From the NCBI GenBank assembly GCA_033439255.1, contig CM065887.1, positions 1,302,001 through 1,366,000 of the forward strand: 64,000 nucleotides of DNA, written 5' to 3'. Numbering within the stretch: the stretch's first letter is position 1; each line of letters opens with the position of its first letter. The translations under genes and the position numbers were made by a program. This stretch comes from Hericium rajendrae. Lineage: Eukaryota; Basidiomycota; Agaricomycetes; Russulales; Hericiaceae. Below, one piece after another: positions 11,834 to 23,425 of the stretch. Under the pieces are notes generated by a model that was not told the DNA's origin, ran no database searches, and saw only the letters and a program-made list of their open reading frames with translations.

Positions 11834-12707
11834 TTGTGAATCTGTACTTGAGTGTTGCGAGATATGTGCGGTACTATCGATGGCGGGAATGTAAGTGGGA
11901 GGAAGTGAACAAGCGCGGTGGGCTGAGGGTTGTGGTGACGGAGCGTCAGACCGCCTCGTGTCGTTCATTTTTAGGGCAAGCGCTCGATTGGAGCTCGAGG
12001 CCAATAAGCACAAACACTGTCAGATAGGAAGTCCTTGAGCGTGTAACTCAGCACCGGTGGACGAGACCTATGGCCAGTTATCAAATCAATATGCGCGAAG
12101 GGAGGGATGATCATGGAGTGGATTGGCTACGTGGATTGTTGCAGCCCAGTCACCGAGGTGGACTTCACCAACATATGCCGTTCATAGAAGCGGACGCCAT
12201 CACAACGGAGGCGCTGGGCACGACGGATGCAAAAATCGTTGATAGCATCAGTAGGAATTAAAGTAGGGAAGGATAAAGGAGATTCAAGAACTCAAATTTC
12301 AAGCTTCAACCGAGTGCGATGCGGAATGAAAGAACCAGGAGGATACATCCCGCTCGAGAGCCATGCACCATTCCGCCGCATGCACCATTCCGAGGATTGC
12401 AATTTCGAAAGCATCTCAGATTTGCATTCAACGCAGAAGTGGCGGCGGTATCCAGCGTCAAATGCTGAGAGCGGCGTGCAGACTAGGGTGAGGTCACCCT
12501 TGGACTTCTTGTTGCACGCATCGGGACTGACGCTGTTTACAGGATGCGGGTCAACGTCGAGATCTTTGGGAAGGAGCTTTGGGCAAGCACACAACGTTGA
12601 CGGCTTGTATGCGATAATTTATGCATGGTGATCTAGTGGGTGGGTCATTTGTGTTTGCGCGTTATGGCTCGTTCAGAGAACACGGGATACATACCTATGC
12701 AACCTCT
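11834..12707. other. Intergenic region, no supported gene
   Basis: About 870 bp between the start of the DUF6535 gene and the 3' end of the GNAT gene. It probably includes the DUF6535 promoter. A 100-codon minus-strand frame at 12292-12594 with several cysteines is present but resembles nothing I know and lacks neighbouring splice support. Confidence 0.45.
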
Positions 12708-13583
12708 CTACGCTTCCAAGTCTAGCGTAGTCCAAACCGTCTCCCACATCTTCCTGGCGCCCAACGACGCGCAAACCCGCGTGCTCGCCTCGTTCGTCAA
12801 CGCCACGTCCGCAGACACGAACCTGCGCGTCCGAAACCCCTTCTCCAGCTCCTGCCGCATCACGACCTTTCCCACCCCCTTCCCCCGCAGCTCCGGCCTC
12901 ACGAACAGCGTGCTGACAGACCCCTCGACCGACGTGAAGCACCATGCATCGGCGGTATCGGCGGAGCCCTGGGCGTACGCGCCCGTGCTCGACATCTTGG
13001 CCAGCGTGGCAACCGTCCGCGGCACGGTGGAAGTGGCGAGAACCTCCTCGAGATCGGCTTCGCTGACTTTGCGGAACGCGTAGCTCTGCATGACCGCCTC
13101 GGATGCGCGAGATAGAGGCGGCAAGGTCTCCGGGGAGAAGATGAGCTTTGCCCAGACGACTGATAGGCGGAGGAGGTGCTCCTTTGGCAGGAAGGGGAGG
13201 AAGGAGGTGTGTAGTGAGCCGACGACGAGGTGTTTCTTCTCCGGGTTCTGCTTTATGATGAAGTTGATCATAGACTCGAAGATCGCGTACGCGTGATGGG
13301 TGTCGTTCTCTGTGGCCTGCTCGTCTTTGCTCTCGGAGGAAGCGTCTTCAGTGGACGACCAGAAGAAGAATCCTGTCTCTCCCGGTCGCGAGAGATCGAT
13401 GATTCCAACGCCCCATGGCTGGGTAGCAGGTGGAGACACTGAGGGCGGAAACGACGCGACCACGGTCATCGAGGATGATGGTGGGTTGTTGATCAGGTAC
13501 TCTTGGCACACGGCCGAGGGTAGATGGTCCAATAAATAGGGAAGAACTGTCGTGGGCGCATCCGGATGGACGTACGGTTGCAT
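12708..13583 (-). CDS. GNAT-family N-acetyltransferase
   Basis: An uninterrupted frame of 291 residues from MQPYVHPDAP; an in-frame ATG 51 nt upstream (MHNIRIHSLV) is an alternative start. The C-terminal third has the acetyl-CoA-binding signature of Gcn5-related acetyltransferases: a strand, STLFVRPELRGKGVGK, with the R-x-x-G-x-G pyrophosphate loop around residue 233. It is followed by an alpha helix and the ADVALTNEASTRVCASLGA segment typical of motif B. The N-terminal two thirds are divergent, as in many fungal GNAT proteins, so the acceptor substrate (small amine, peptide or protein) cannot be read from sequence. No signal peptide or membrane span is seen, so it is probably cytosolic or nuclear. 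It is divergently arranged with the aminopeptidase gene about 400 bp away. Confidence 0.8.
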   Translation of the reverse strand: MQPYVHPDAPTTVLPYLLDHLPSAVCQEYLINNPPSSSMTVVASFPPSVSPPATQPWGVGIIDLSRPGETGFFFWSSTEDASSESKDEQATENDTHHAYAIFESMINFIIKQNPEKKHLVVGSLHTSFLPFLPKEHLLRLSVVWAKLIFSPETLPPLSRASEAVMQSYAFRKVSEADLEEVLATSTVPRTVATLAKMSSTGAYAQGSADTADAWCFTSVEGSVSTLFVRPELRGKGVGKVVMRQELEKGFRTRRFVSADVALTNEASTRVCASLGARKMWETVWTTLDLEA

Positions 13584-13990
13584 GATGCAGTAGCTCCCAA
13601 GATGGACTAGAGAATGAATTCTTATATTATGCACAGTTATGACTCACTTTCGAAGTCTATATGCCTATATGGTCTACAAAACGTCGACATCTTTTCCTCG
13701 TGATCAAGAAGACATCAGCTGAACTTAGCGAGTGTAAATGGCAGCGAAATATCCTCTCACTCACTGACCGTGGCTACCGCGACTTTCAGCTTTTTCCTTC
13801 TCTCAAAGCACGTCGAACTCACCAAATGGGAAAAAAGGCAGCCCGTAAACCGCGGAGTCAGCAGAAAAACATTTTTTTTACCGTCATGTCATGGTGGTTG
13901 CTCGCTGCATGAAATCAGCCGGGCCGGGGATCGACGCTGAAGTACTTTAGGGCAAGTCACGTTCCAACTCCTTGCCTGAACATAGCATAA
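13584..13990. promoter_or_regulatory. Shared upstream region of GNAT and aminopeptidase genes
   Basis: A 407-bp divergent spacer that must carry both promoters. A purine-rich stretch with A and T runs lies near 13830-13880. No specific factor site can be named. Confidence 0.4.
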
Positions 13991-16381
13991 ATGCTTCCAG
14001 CAGTTCTGCGTCGCGGGACACCATCCTCCATTCGTCGCTCGCCCTATCTCATCAGATCAATGTCAAGCAACATCTACGTTCTCCCCGTGACGAAGGACAG
14101 CGCGCCGGCTGTCCAAGGCGTCGACCCCGCCAAGCTGTGGGCCGCGACTCCAGCGAGCGTGAAAACAAAGGTCGGTACCACGCGCGTGTTCTACGATACC
14201 CCTGCGGGGGGGGAGGGCACGAACGTCACTGCGCTTGTGTCGCTTGGCGATGGATTCGAGCGCAAGACGGGCGATGCGAGGCGGGAGCTCGTCAGGAAGG
14301 CCGTTGGGAGCGGTGTGAAGGAGGTCAAGGGCCTCGGAGACGGCGAGAAGAAAATCGCCATCGACGCGTCTGCTGATGCTCATGCGGCCGGTGCGTAGCG
14401 CAAACAGAGATTCACTAACTCTAGGTTCAATTTACGTTGTTGAATAGCCGTTGCGGCGCATTTGGCCCAGTACAAGTTCACGCTGAAGACGTCTCCGCCC
14501 TCTGCGTTCAAGCCTGGCAGCAAAGATGCTCCCGCGGAGAAAATGGCTTTTGAGCCTCTGAAGGGCTCTAAGGAGTGGGACACGGGTGTCGTGTACGCGA
14601 AGGCCCAGAATTTTGCCCGGACGGTACGAAGGCATGGTCAAATGGTGCCTTGTGTGATGCTGACTTGTTTTGTCTCCAGCTGATGGAGCTGCCTGCGAAT
14701 ATGATTACTCCTACCGCATTCACGGAGAGGATCAAGGCCGAATTCGCCAATGTCGCAGATACCGAGGTCATTGTCCACGACGAAGGTTAGCCTCGCTCCC
14801 ACAGTTCCTACCCTTTGCTTGCCTCAATCTCACACGATGTCTTCATTGAACGTTGTATTTGCTTATGACGACATCGATCCTTCTGAACTTCGCACGTCTC
14901 AGCCTGGGCTGCAGAGAAAGGAATGGCGAGTAGTGCCTCTCGTTCTCCCAATCTCCGCCTCCCATACTTATGTTCTGATTAGAACACCTTCCTCTCCGTG
15001 ACGAAAGGCACCAACGAGCCGGCCAAGTTCCTGGAGATGTACGTTGTCTTCATTGTATTCTATAATGTTAATTTATGCATGTCCTGAATGCAGCCATTAC
15101 AATGGCGCGGCCAAGGGCGACCAGCCCATCGCGTTCGTCGGGAAGGGTATCACCTTCGACTCGGGAGGAATCAGCCTCAAGTCTCCTGCTGTAAGTCAGC
15201 TTGCATATATACTTACTTCTGTAACTAATCAAGTCCGACAGGGCATGAAATTGATGCGCGGCGATATGGGTACGTGAAGTCTGTTGTTCGTTGTCAGCGG
15301 GTTCCAACTGTATGCGGAATGTACGTAGGTGGTGCGGCAACGGTGGTCGCCGCCACGCTTGCCATCGCGCAGCTCAAATTGCCGTTAGTATCTTTCATCT
15401 TCTTCAGAACTCATCCTAACAACATGGCATTTCAGCGTCAACTTGGTGTGCATTACTCCCCTTGCCGAAAACCTGCCGGGTCCGTCAGCAAACAAACCTG
15501 GTGATATGTAAGATATCTGCCGTCGAGCCGGGGTATTCGCTAATGCTATCATCGCGCAGCATCTACGCGATGAACGGCAAGTCCATCGAGATCGACAATA
15601 CCGACGCCGAAGGTCGTCTAGTCCTCTCCGGTGCGTCTGCAGTCCCCCTTTTTTTTTCCCCACAGACTAAACACTCCGTGCAGACGCGCTATACTACACC
15701 TCGACGACGTACAAGCCGCACACCCTGCTCGACGTCGCCACACTCACCGGGTACGCACTACACCGTCCCCTACACACACTTTCTGACTCGCGCGCATACA
15801 GCGCAATGGACATCGCCCTCGGCGAGATCTTCTCCGGCGTCTTCTCGGTGCGCCAGCCCGGTCCTCCACAGTACGAAACACTAACCCACTCGCACGCAGA
15901 CCTCAGACGCGCTCTGGGCCGAACTGCGCGCGGCGGGCGAGCACGAGTACGACCGCTTCTGGCGCATGCCGCTCGACGAGGACTACAGCCCGCAGATCGC
16001 CGGCTCCAACGCCGACCTCTGCAACGTGCGTCCCCCCTCTCTCTTTCTTGTCTCTTTGAAGTTTGAACTCACGCTGGGGTCGCGTAGACGGGCGGAAAGC
16101 CGGCGGGGAGCTGCACGGCGGCGCTGTTCCTAAAGGCGTTCGTCGAGGGGCTCGAGCCCGCGGAGGGCGCGGAGGAGCCGGAGGTGCGCTGGGCGCACAT
16201 TGATATTGCGGGGACGATGGAGGCTACGCGGCCGACGCCGTATTTGGAGAAGGGCATGACGGGGCGGCCGGTGCGGTGGGTGTTTTTTTTCTCTGGACTT
16301 CGGGTTTGGGACTGAGCTTATGGCGGTGCTTGTAGTGCGCTTGTGGAGTGGGCGAAGAGGCTGGGAGAGGAGCCGCAGTGA
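13991..16381 (+). CDS. M17 leucine aminopeptidase (cytosol aminopeptidase family)
   Basis: About ten introns join in phase to a protein of roughly 520 residues. M17 enzymes are two-metal exopeptidases that remove N-terminal Leu and other residues from peptides, usually as hexamers. The metal and catalytic core is intact: [15 protein letters not shown] (about 269-283), [15 protein letters not shown] (287-301) and the signature [11 protein letters not shown] (351-361), then [11 protein letters not shown]. The N-terminus up to the second methionine ([10 protein letters not shown], residue 24) is Arg/Ser-rich without acidic residues, so it resembles a mitochondrial presequence; initiation at the second ATG would give a cytosolic form. 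One intron (14926-14982) appears to use a GC donor (ATG|GCGAGT), because a GT donor there breaks the frame. It is convergent with the PIG-U gene, with 191 bp between the stop codons. Confidence 0.93.
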
Positions 16382-16572
16382 TGTTGAGGGTGAGAGGGTT
16401 TGTAGTTTATCTTGCTTACATCCAGCCAGCGCGTCGACGTGTACATATGATCAAAGCAACTTTCAAATTGCCTGACAAGGTGTGACATGAAAGAAACCCA
16501 CACAATGCAGAGCATAAATTACGACGTGACTTCAAGAACACACAGAGATACCAGACTGGACTAGTATCCCAC

Positions 16573-18277
16573 CTACTGCTGCACGACGACCCAGCGCCCC
16601 TCCTCCCCCGCACGCACCTTGCCGAGCGCGGCGCGCAGGCCCGCCCACGCGCAGTCGACGAGCAGCGCGCCGTTCGCGATGCCGAGCACGAGCGTCGACG
16701 CGTAGAAGAAGTTCGCGTTGCCCGTGCCGGCGCGCGTCCAGAGGTGGTGGAAGAGCGGGAGCAGCAGCGCGGCGTGCAGGTGCAGGAGGAACGTGACGGG
16801 CGCGTGGCGCAGGTCTGCATTGTCAGGCGAGTTAGTGGGTAGGAGGAAAGGGAGAAGGGAGAGTGGGGACGTACGTGCGTAGGTCTCGGGGAAGAGAACG
16901 AGGAGGCTCGTGAAGAGGCCGGGGTCTGCGAGAGTTGGGTAGGGCTTGAAGAGCGCGAGGACGCCGAGGAGGAGGAAGGTCGCGTACAGCGGGTCGTGTC
17001 TGCTCCCATTACCATCTGCTGTAGCACTGAAAACACGGGGAAGAGACGTACTGGAACTTGATGCACAGCGGCGCGACGTAGATGAGCAGGTGCACGGAGA
17101 AGACCATGAGGAAGAACGGCCGGAAGTGGTCGAACATCTCCGTGAAGAAGTACCACCAGAGCCCCGGGTTGGGCGTCAGATCCGGGAGCGTGAAGCTGCG
17201 CTCGTAGTCAGCATGCGCCGTTTGCCGCAGAAGAGATGGCTTACCCTGCGCCCCAGGTGTTGCCGATCCAGCTCCAGCTGCCTGCGACGACGCGCGACGC
17301 GACGCACAGAATTGAGAAGAAGGCGGCGAAGGCGCCGAGCATACGGGCTGTTCTTGTTTTGTTGGAGGAGATGGATGCGAAGGGAGATGGTGCGGAGTTT
17401 GGGGATGCGAGATGGGAATGGGGCGTGCTGTGCAGGAGGAGGATGACGGGTGGGAGGAGAAGCAGTGAGGGGAGGGATAGATGGGCGGCAAGCGCGAGGC
17501 AGAGAAGGGCTGCTGAGGATGCGCCTGGGATCAAAAAACAGTCAAAGCGAGACGGTAAGTAGCGTGGATGGTTCCAGGTCGTATAGCGTACCTTCAGAGG
17601 CGAACATGAGCGTCAGTAATATGAGTGCGTTGTCGAATGTTGCGGTCGAGAGCGCCAGGGAGGGCAGAAGGAGGTATGGGTTAAGAAGATAACTATTAAA
17701 CAAGATATCATCAGAAGCTGTAGAATTATTCGCTTGATATCGGATATTCCTTCTTGTTCGAGGCGAGCGCCGTCCATATGCATACTCACCTAGCAAGTAC
17801 AACACCCTCCCTTGCGCTGGCATTCGCGGCCACTCCGGACCGAGCCCTCCATATTCTTACAAGGGCCCAGGCAGAAACTGCATCTACAAGTGTCCAGAAA
17901 AGAGCTGCTATTGTTTGCGAGCAGGGGAGAAGAGAAGCGAGTGCCGAAAGGTATAGCGGTGACTGTTCCGTTCATCAAACAGCTTAGTTGGGCTCGTACA
18001 TAACATGAAGTCAACGCACATGTCGGAAGGTCCCACCAGAGTATGGGTCTATTCCATGTTCAAAAAGATATATGCCTTCATTCACTGGACAACTGTAAGC
18101 TCGCTTTTCGAGGTCAGAGATGTTGTACGCACGGCGCGACCATGAAGTGAGTGGGCTGGCGAGCTGTGGGTCATCTTTCAGTAGCTCGGGGAGTGGAGAA
18201 AGCGCGAGTATGCATCGTATAAGTAAGATTCCTGGGAAAATGAGATGCTGAGGGAGGGATAAGGAGCTGGAGGACAT
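16573..18277 (-). CDS. PIGU: GPI transamidase subunit PIG-U (yeast Gab1/Cdc91)
   Basis: The start is ATG at 18277 (MSSSSLSLPQHLIFPG) and the stop follows GEEGRWVVVQQ. PIG-U is an ER membrane subunit of the GPI transamidase, which attaches GPI anchors to precursor proteins. The family signature near the N-terminus, LTSWSR then EGIYLFEHGIDPYSGGTFRH, is seen after removing an intron at about 18091-18131 in phase. Further exons encode hydrophobic spans, including SYLLNPYLLLPSLALSTATF, the lumenal or active-site-proximal FTLPDLTPNPGLWWYFFTEM and FDHFRPFFLMVFSVHLL, and HDPLYATFLLLGVLALFKPY, all strongly conserved in the family. Five or more introns of 50-70 nt are used. The gene is divergent from MIOS across a 332-bp spacer. 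Confidence in the family is high; exact exon edges in 17.5-18.0 kb are less certain. Confidence 0.92.
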
Positions 18278-18609
18278 GGCCTTCAGGTTGGAGGATGCGC
18301 AACGAACGGTCTTGCGTAGCCAGAGAATCTTATCTTATCGTATGTACACAACGGATCAACGAGCGCCCACTTAGACTTTAAGATCTGTTCACCTCCGTCA
18401 AAACTATCCTTGACTCTGCGCACTGACTGCTACCCGTTTGCCCGTGAAGTATTCACCAAGATGATGCCATAAAACTATGCATCTGACTCTGTGACTTTAT
18501 CACTTATCAGAACTGAGGAGCTTGACTTTTTAGATCTGTCATCGGTGTCTAATTCTCGCCCTGGTCTTTCCAGGTCAATCCCCGCTGTCTCCAGGCGCAA
18601 TTCGGCATA
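18278..18609. promoter_or_regulatory. Bidirectional upstream region of PIG-U and MIOS
   Basis: 332 bp between two divergent start codons. Pyrimidine-rich tracts precede the MIOS ATG at 18610. No TATA box is obvious. Confidence 0.45.
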
Positions 18610-21600
18610 ATGGCTAGCCAGGCCGAGAAACGCTTACTTTGGCACCCTCGTGGTGAAAACCGCTTTGCTGTAGGTGGAGGTTCTCAGCTGACATTATACG
18701 AGTATACTCCGGATGAGCCTGCCATCCGTGATGTTGCATCCTTGCAGGATCTCAGCCTGATGAAGGTGCGTTCTGCGCCTTTATACCTGTGTCTCTCATC
18801 TGAAGCATATGCATGGTCATTCGTATCCAGTGCTTTGCGTGGTCGCCGGCTGTTCTCGCGTCTGACCTCTTCGCTGTCGGCTTATCAACAGGCCGCATCG
18901 ACCTCTTCCGTCTCCCATCCGATTCGCCCACATATGCCCCAGCCTCGCGTTCTGCGACCTCGAATATGCAAATGCGCTCCCTGTCGCCCATTCCCAACCG
19001 TTCGCAGTCTGCGTCGCTCATCCCGCGCACCTCCCGCCCCACCACCGCCCTTGCATTCTGCCCGACCGCCCCGCAATACTTCGCACAAGGCCTCGACAAA
19101 TCGCGCAGCGAGGCGGGCCTTCTCATCTGGGACGTGCATGCCTCCGCGCCCACGCTCGCGCTCACGCAGCTGACTGCACCCCCGCCCTCGCCCTCCGTTC
19201 CGCTCGCCCCGCTCCCATCGACCCCAATCACTCCATCCTACACCCTCCCGCGCATCGACGCCGTATCCTCCTCCGCCCGCAGCGCAGACTCACGTGCACT
19301 CCCCTTGCAGACGCACGCCCCCGCCGAGACAACGCACGCGCTCGCATGGCTCGAGCACACGCACTACCTGCTCGCGGCCGCACAAGCGCAGCGCACCATC
19401 AAGCTCTTCGACCTGCGCGGCCAAGGCTCCGGGGTCGTCTTCGGCTCCGCCGCCGCCGCGGCCGCAGGACGCGCGAACGTGCTCGCGTCGAGCGACAACT
19501 GGCTGGCCGTGTCCGGCGAGGGCGGCACGATGCTGTGGGACACGCGCAAGCCCGCCGCGCCGCTGCTTGCGTTCTCGGCGCGCGACGCGTGGGCGGACGG
19601 GAATGCGCTCGGCGGGGGCGATGGGACGGTCGTGGAGGCGGAGTGGTCGAAGGTGCGCCGGGGGGTGTTTGCGACGCTGGAGCGGGGGGCGTCGGTGGTG
19701 CGGTTCTGGGACGTTTTGAGGGTGGATGGTGGTGCCGGTGGTGGAAAGACCGACGAGAATGCACTGAATGAAACCGGCGATGCCGCTGGTGGAAATAGAG
19801 AAGGCCGTGGCAAGCTGTCTTGGACTCCTTGGGGTGGTGCGAGCAGCGGTGGAAGCGGGGGGCAGAGTCCGGCTATGTCTGCACACAAAAGGGTAGCTGC
19901 CATCGAGGGCGACGGTTTAAATGTCGTCCTCTCTGACACGAGACAAAGTGGGTATGCAATGATGATCTTGCTGATAACGATATTGATTTATTGTCCAAAT
20001 CCACAGGTATCGCAACACCACACCCACTCGCGTCCTTTGCCATTATCCCGCCGTCCCAGTCATCCGCCACCCATGTCCCGCTGACAACATCCATCCTGGC
20101 CTTAACAACCACATCCACCCTCCACACCTCCCAAATCCACGATACCCCAATCCACACGTCCTGGTCCTCCCGCGGCGGCGTCGTCCTCGGCCTCGGCACC
20201 GAATACCGCTGGTTCACCGCCTCTTCCGCCTCGCCCGAGCCCGACGAAGATACGAGCGCCCCACAGGACGCCCGCGAGGCAGAGCCGCCAAGCACCAGCG
20301 TCGACCGCGGCCGACCCGCGCCGCACTTCGGCCGCGGCGACGAAGACGGCTTCCCCGCGCTCGTCTCGCACTCCGTCTCGCAGTCCCCGCGCCCGTCGCC
20401 GTCCCCGCGCACGCGCTCGCTGCACCTGCCCAATGCGCAGTCCCTGCACCGCGACGCGCTGCGGCAGAACTCAGCGTCGCCGTCGCCGTCGCCCTATCTG
20501 AAAGCCCACCTCGAGCTGCCGCATGTGGCATCGCCCCTGCGCGTCGAGACGCGCACGTCCGTCTCCTTGTCCGCAGAGCGTGGTGAGAAGGAGAAGGAAC
20601 GGCCGCGGAGCATCAAGGATGGTGTCGGAGCTGTGAAGGAGGCAAGGGCGAGGTCGAAGTTGCGCCGGCGGCGTCCGACGGCTATGGAGCGCGTGCAGGT
20701 CCTCGTTGAGGAGGATGTATCAATGGTGATGTGGAGGAGGGCAGCGAGGGGGTACGGGTTCTCGAATGTGAGTTTCAAAGCATTCTGAAGATGGTTTGAA
20801 GCTGACGTTGGAGGACAGTCATATCGGAATGCGATGATTCTGTCGGAGGAGGGGAGAGAGGACAAGGACGGGGATCGGACGCTTTCGTCCTTATGGGCTT
20901 GGATACATGGTGAGCGCCTTGGCCTGCATTTCGGTCTTGCTTCGTTATAGATACTAATTCTACGCTTCCAGATGCCCGCGAACTCCTCTCAGGCTCCGGC
21001 CTAGCTCCCGATTCGGTCTTCAATCACTACGATTTCACCGGGAGAGGCCTGCTCGGAATATGGGAGGGTTTCCCTTCGTCGGCGCCCCGTTCCTCGGCTC
21101 CGTCTGCTGTCGCCTCTCCAAACATGTACACCCGCCTTCTCGACCCTGCAGACTCGGTACCCACTCGATCCCGCTCCCGCCGCGGGAAACAGCGACCCGA
21201 CCCATTCGCCGAATTCGCCGCGGCGATCACGGCGCTGTGCGCAACGCGGGGCATCGAGCTTGGCAATGAGAAAGAGAAGGAGAAGGGTGCGTGGAAGCCT
21301 GCGGTGCCGACGAACCGGTTGGTGCAGCGGCGGTTCGCACTGCTGTTGTGCGGGTGGAACTTGAAGGAGGACGAGCTGCAGAAGACGATTGCACGGTGGG
21401 AGAAGGACGGGAAGATCTCGCAGGCTGCGTGCTGGTTGGTATTTGTCGGCCGACATAGCAAGGCTATTGATCTGCTCATGCGAAGCAAAGGTGCGTTTCA
21501 CCATCTACGTTCGTAGTCTAGATACTGAGTGAATTGTCAAGACGAGTCGCATCATCTCATGTCCGGAACCATCGCCGCCCTCATGCCCACCAGCTCTGGC

Positions 21601-22561
21601 GCAGAGAAACCACCAGAGCTGCGCGAGCACTGCGAGCGGCTCATCGTCCGGCTGCAGGACCCCTACTTCCGCGCGATGCTCACCTACCTCGCGCTGGGCG
21701 ACTTCACCGAGGTCCTCGAAGAAGAGGCGCTGCCGCTGTCCGAGCGCCTCGCGATCGCGCTGCAGTTCCTCGAGGACGACGCGCTGACCGCGTACCTGCG
21801 CCGCGTGGCGGACCGCGCGGCGGCGCACGGCGACGTGGAGGGGCTCGTGCTCACCGGGCTGACGCCCGCGGGCGTCGAGATCCTGCAGAGCTACGTGGAC
21901 CGCACGGGCGATCTGCAGAGCGCCGCGATCCTCGGGACGTGGTGCGCGCTGGGGAGGAAGGACGGGCGGGCCGTAAGGTGGGTGGACGGCTATCGCGAGC
22001 TGCTGGATGGTTGGAAGATGTTCGACCAGCGGTGTCAGTTTGATATCGAGAGGGGGACGATCGGGAGGCTGTATGGAGAGAGCGAGGACGAGGTGGTGCG
22101 GAAGCAGCTCGTGATCCGGTGTAATTATTGCAGCAAGGTGATCAGTCCAGCTTCAACGTTGAGTGGTGCCAATCGGGTGGGTCGCTTTCGCTGGAAGCAT
22201 TGTTCTGATTTCGCTGATGCATAGAAACGCAGGCTACGGCATGTCCGTTCTGCAATCGCTCGATGCCACGATGCTCGATCTGTTTGATGAGTCTCAGTAT
22301 TGTTCCCGACCTTGTGAGAGACAGCCAGCTCGCACATCCAAATGCTCGATCACGCGGTATGGACAGTCCCTTAAGGGTTTCTTTAACGAGCTCACGAAGC
22401 TCTCAGACACCATTGATGACGCGATCGTCTTCTGCCAGACGTGTCGGCACGGGGGGCATGCGGCTCACATTCTCGAATGGTTTTACGGAGACGGGGGTGC
22501 CCGCTCAAGAGGAGTTTGCGCTATCGCCAGCTGCGATTGCCGGTGCGCAGACGAATCGTAA
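18610..22561 (+). CDS. SEA4: MIOS/Sea4, WD40 and zinc-finger subunit of the GATOR2/SEACAT complex
   Basis: The start ATG encodes MASQAEKRLLWHPRGENRF. The product is over 1000 residues in about eight exons. The N-terminal part is a WD40 propeller: CFAWSP..., GLSTGRIDLFRL, AQRTIKLFDLRGQG, ASVVRFWDVLRV. It is interrupted by long Ser/Pro-rich insertions around 20.2-20.7 kb. The middle (21.0-22.0 kb) is helical and alpha-solenoid-like (AACWLVFVGRHSKAIDLLMR and similar). The C-terminus has the zinc-binding module of the SEA family: CNYCSKVIS, ACPFCNRSMPRCSICL, FCQTCRHGGHAAHILEWF and a terminal CAIASCDCRC. Introns at about 22178-22232 and 22358-22410 keep this in frame. MIOS, with Seh1, WDR24, WDR59 and Sec13, relays amino-acid sufficiency to TORC1 at the vacuole. 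Assignment rests on domain order and the C-terminal cysteine pattern. Confidence 0.88.
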
Positions 22562-23425
22562 TCTGGGTATGCGTCTTTACCGGTTATGTGTGAACTATCC
22601 TTATCAATTCTTGCATTACTTTGGGTCTACTATAGAAGGAGTCTGAACCATAATACACTTCTCGCGCCCACATCTTGCTTCTGCAGGAATCCACACATCA
22701 TGGCCCTCGCGCTATGTTCTTCAAAATGCGGAATACCGCCGATTCTCTGCAGAATTTCAGTTCGATACGTGCCTTCCTCCGAGACATCCGCGACTTCCCA
22801 ACGCCATGGTCGCAAGCTCTGGTCGCGATGACAGCGATGGATTCTCCACTTTGTGCTATACTTATTTGCCTGACATATTACAGTGCCTGCATCACATTGC
22901 ACTTAAAATCCTGTCGTGACATGCCTTTGAGGCGCGAGTCGAGAGCGACGCGAATGGGGGACGGCAACGTGATATTTGAATAGATGGCGTTACGACAGCA
23001 AGGTACCTTATCAGTGCTGGGATGAAGTCCAATTGTTATATCAGACTGGGAGGGTCACACATATGAGGACGTTGTCTATGATCTACGTTCGTCGTAATTT
23101 ACACACCATATATTTGATTGAAGTAGCTTATCAAGTCCTCCTGTTGAAGTCGGAACCAGATAAGCGATTCATTCAGGAAATTTAAGGAGCGTTCATAGCG
23201 CCGATATTCATCATGATAGGATGGAAGGGTGCGGAAAACGACATCTGAGATCCGAGCACCGAAGAATTGCTGAAGAAGTCAACGATTCTACAGAATTGAA
23301 TGAGGCGGGAATTGCCGAGACGAAAGACGCGTATGCGTCGAGGACGCGTCAGTTTCAGCATACTTGCATCTTGTCCTCCTCTACTATCCCTGCCCATTCT
23401 TCCATCAACATAACACGAATTCAAG
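22562..23425. other. Intergenic region upstream of the proteasome gene
   Basis: About 860 bp with no gene-like frame. It holds the 3' flank of MIOS and the promoter of the proteasome alpha-3 gene. Short frames are not accompanied by splice signals in register. Confidence 0.45.
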
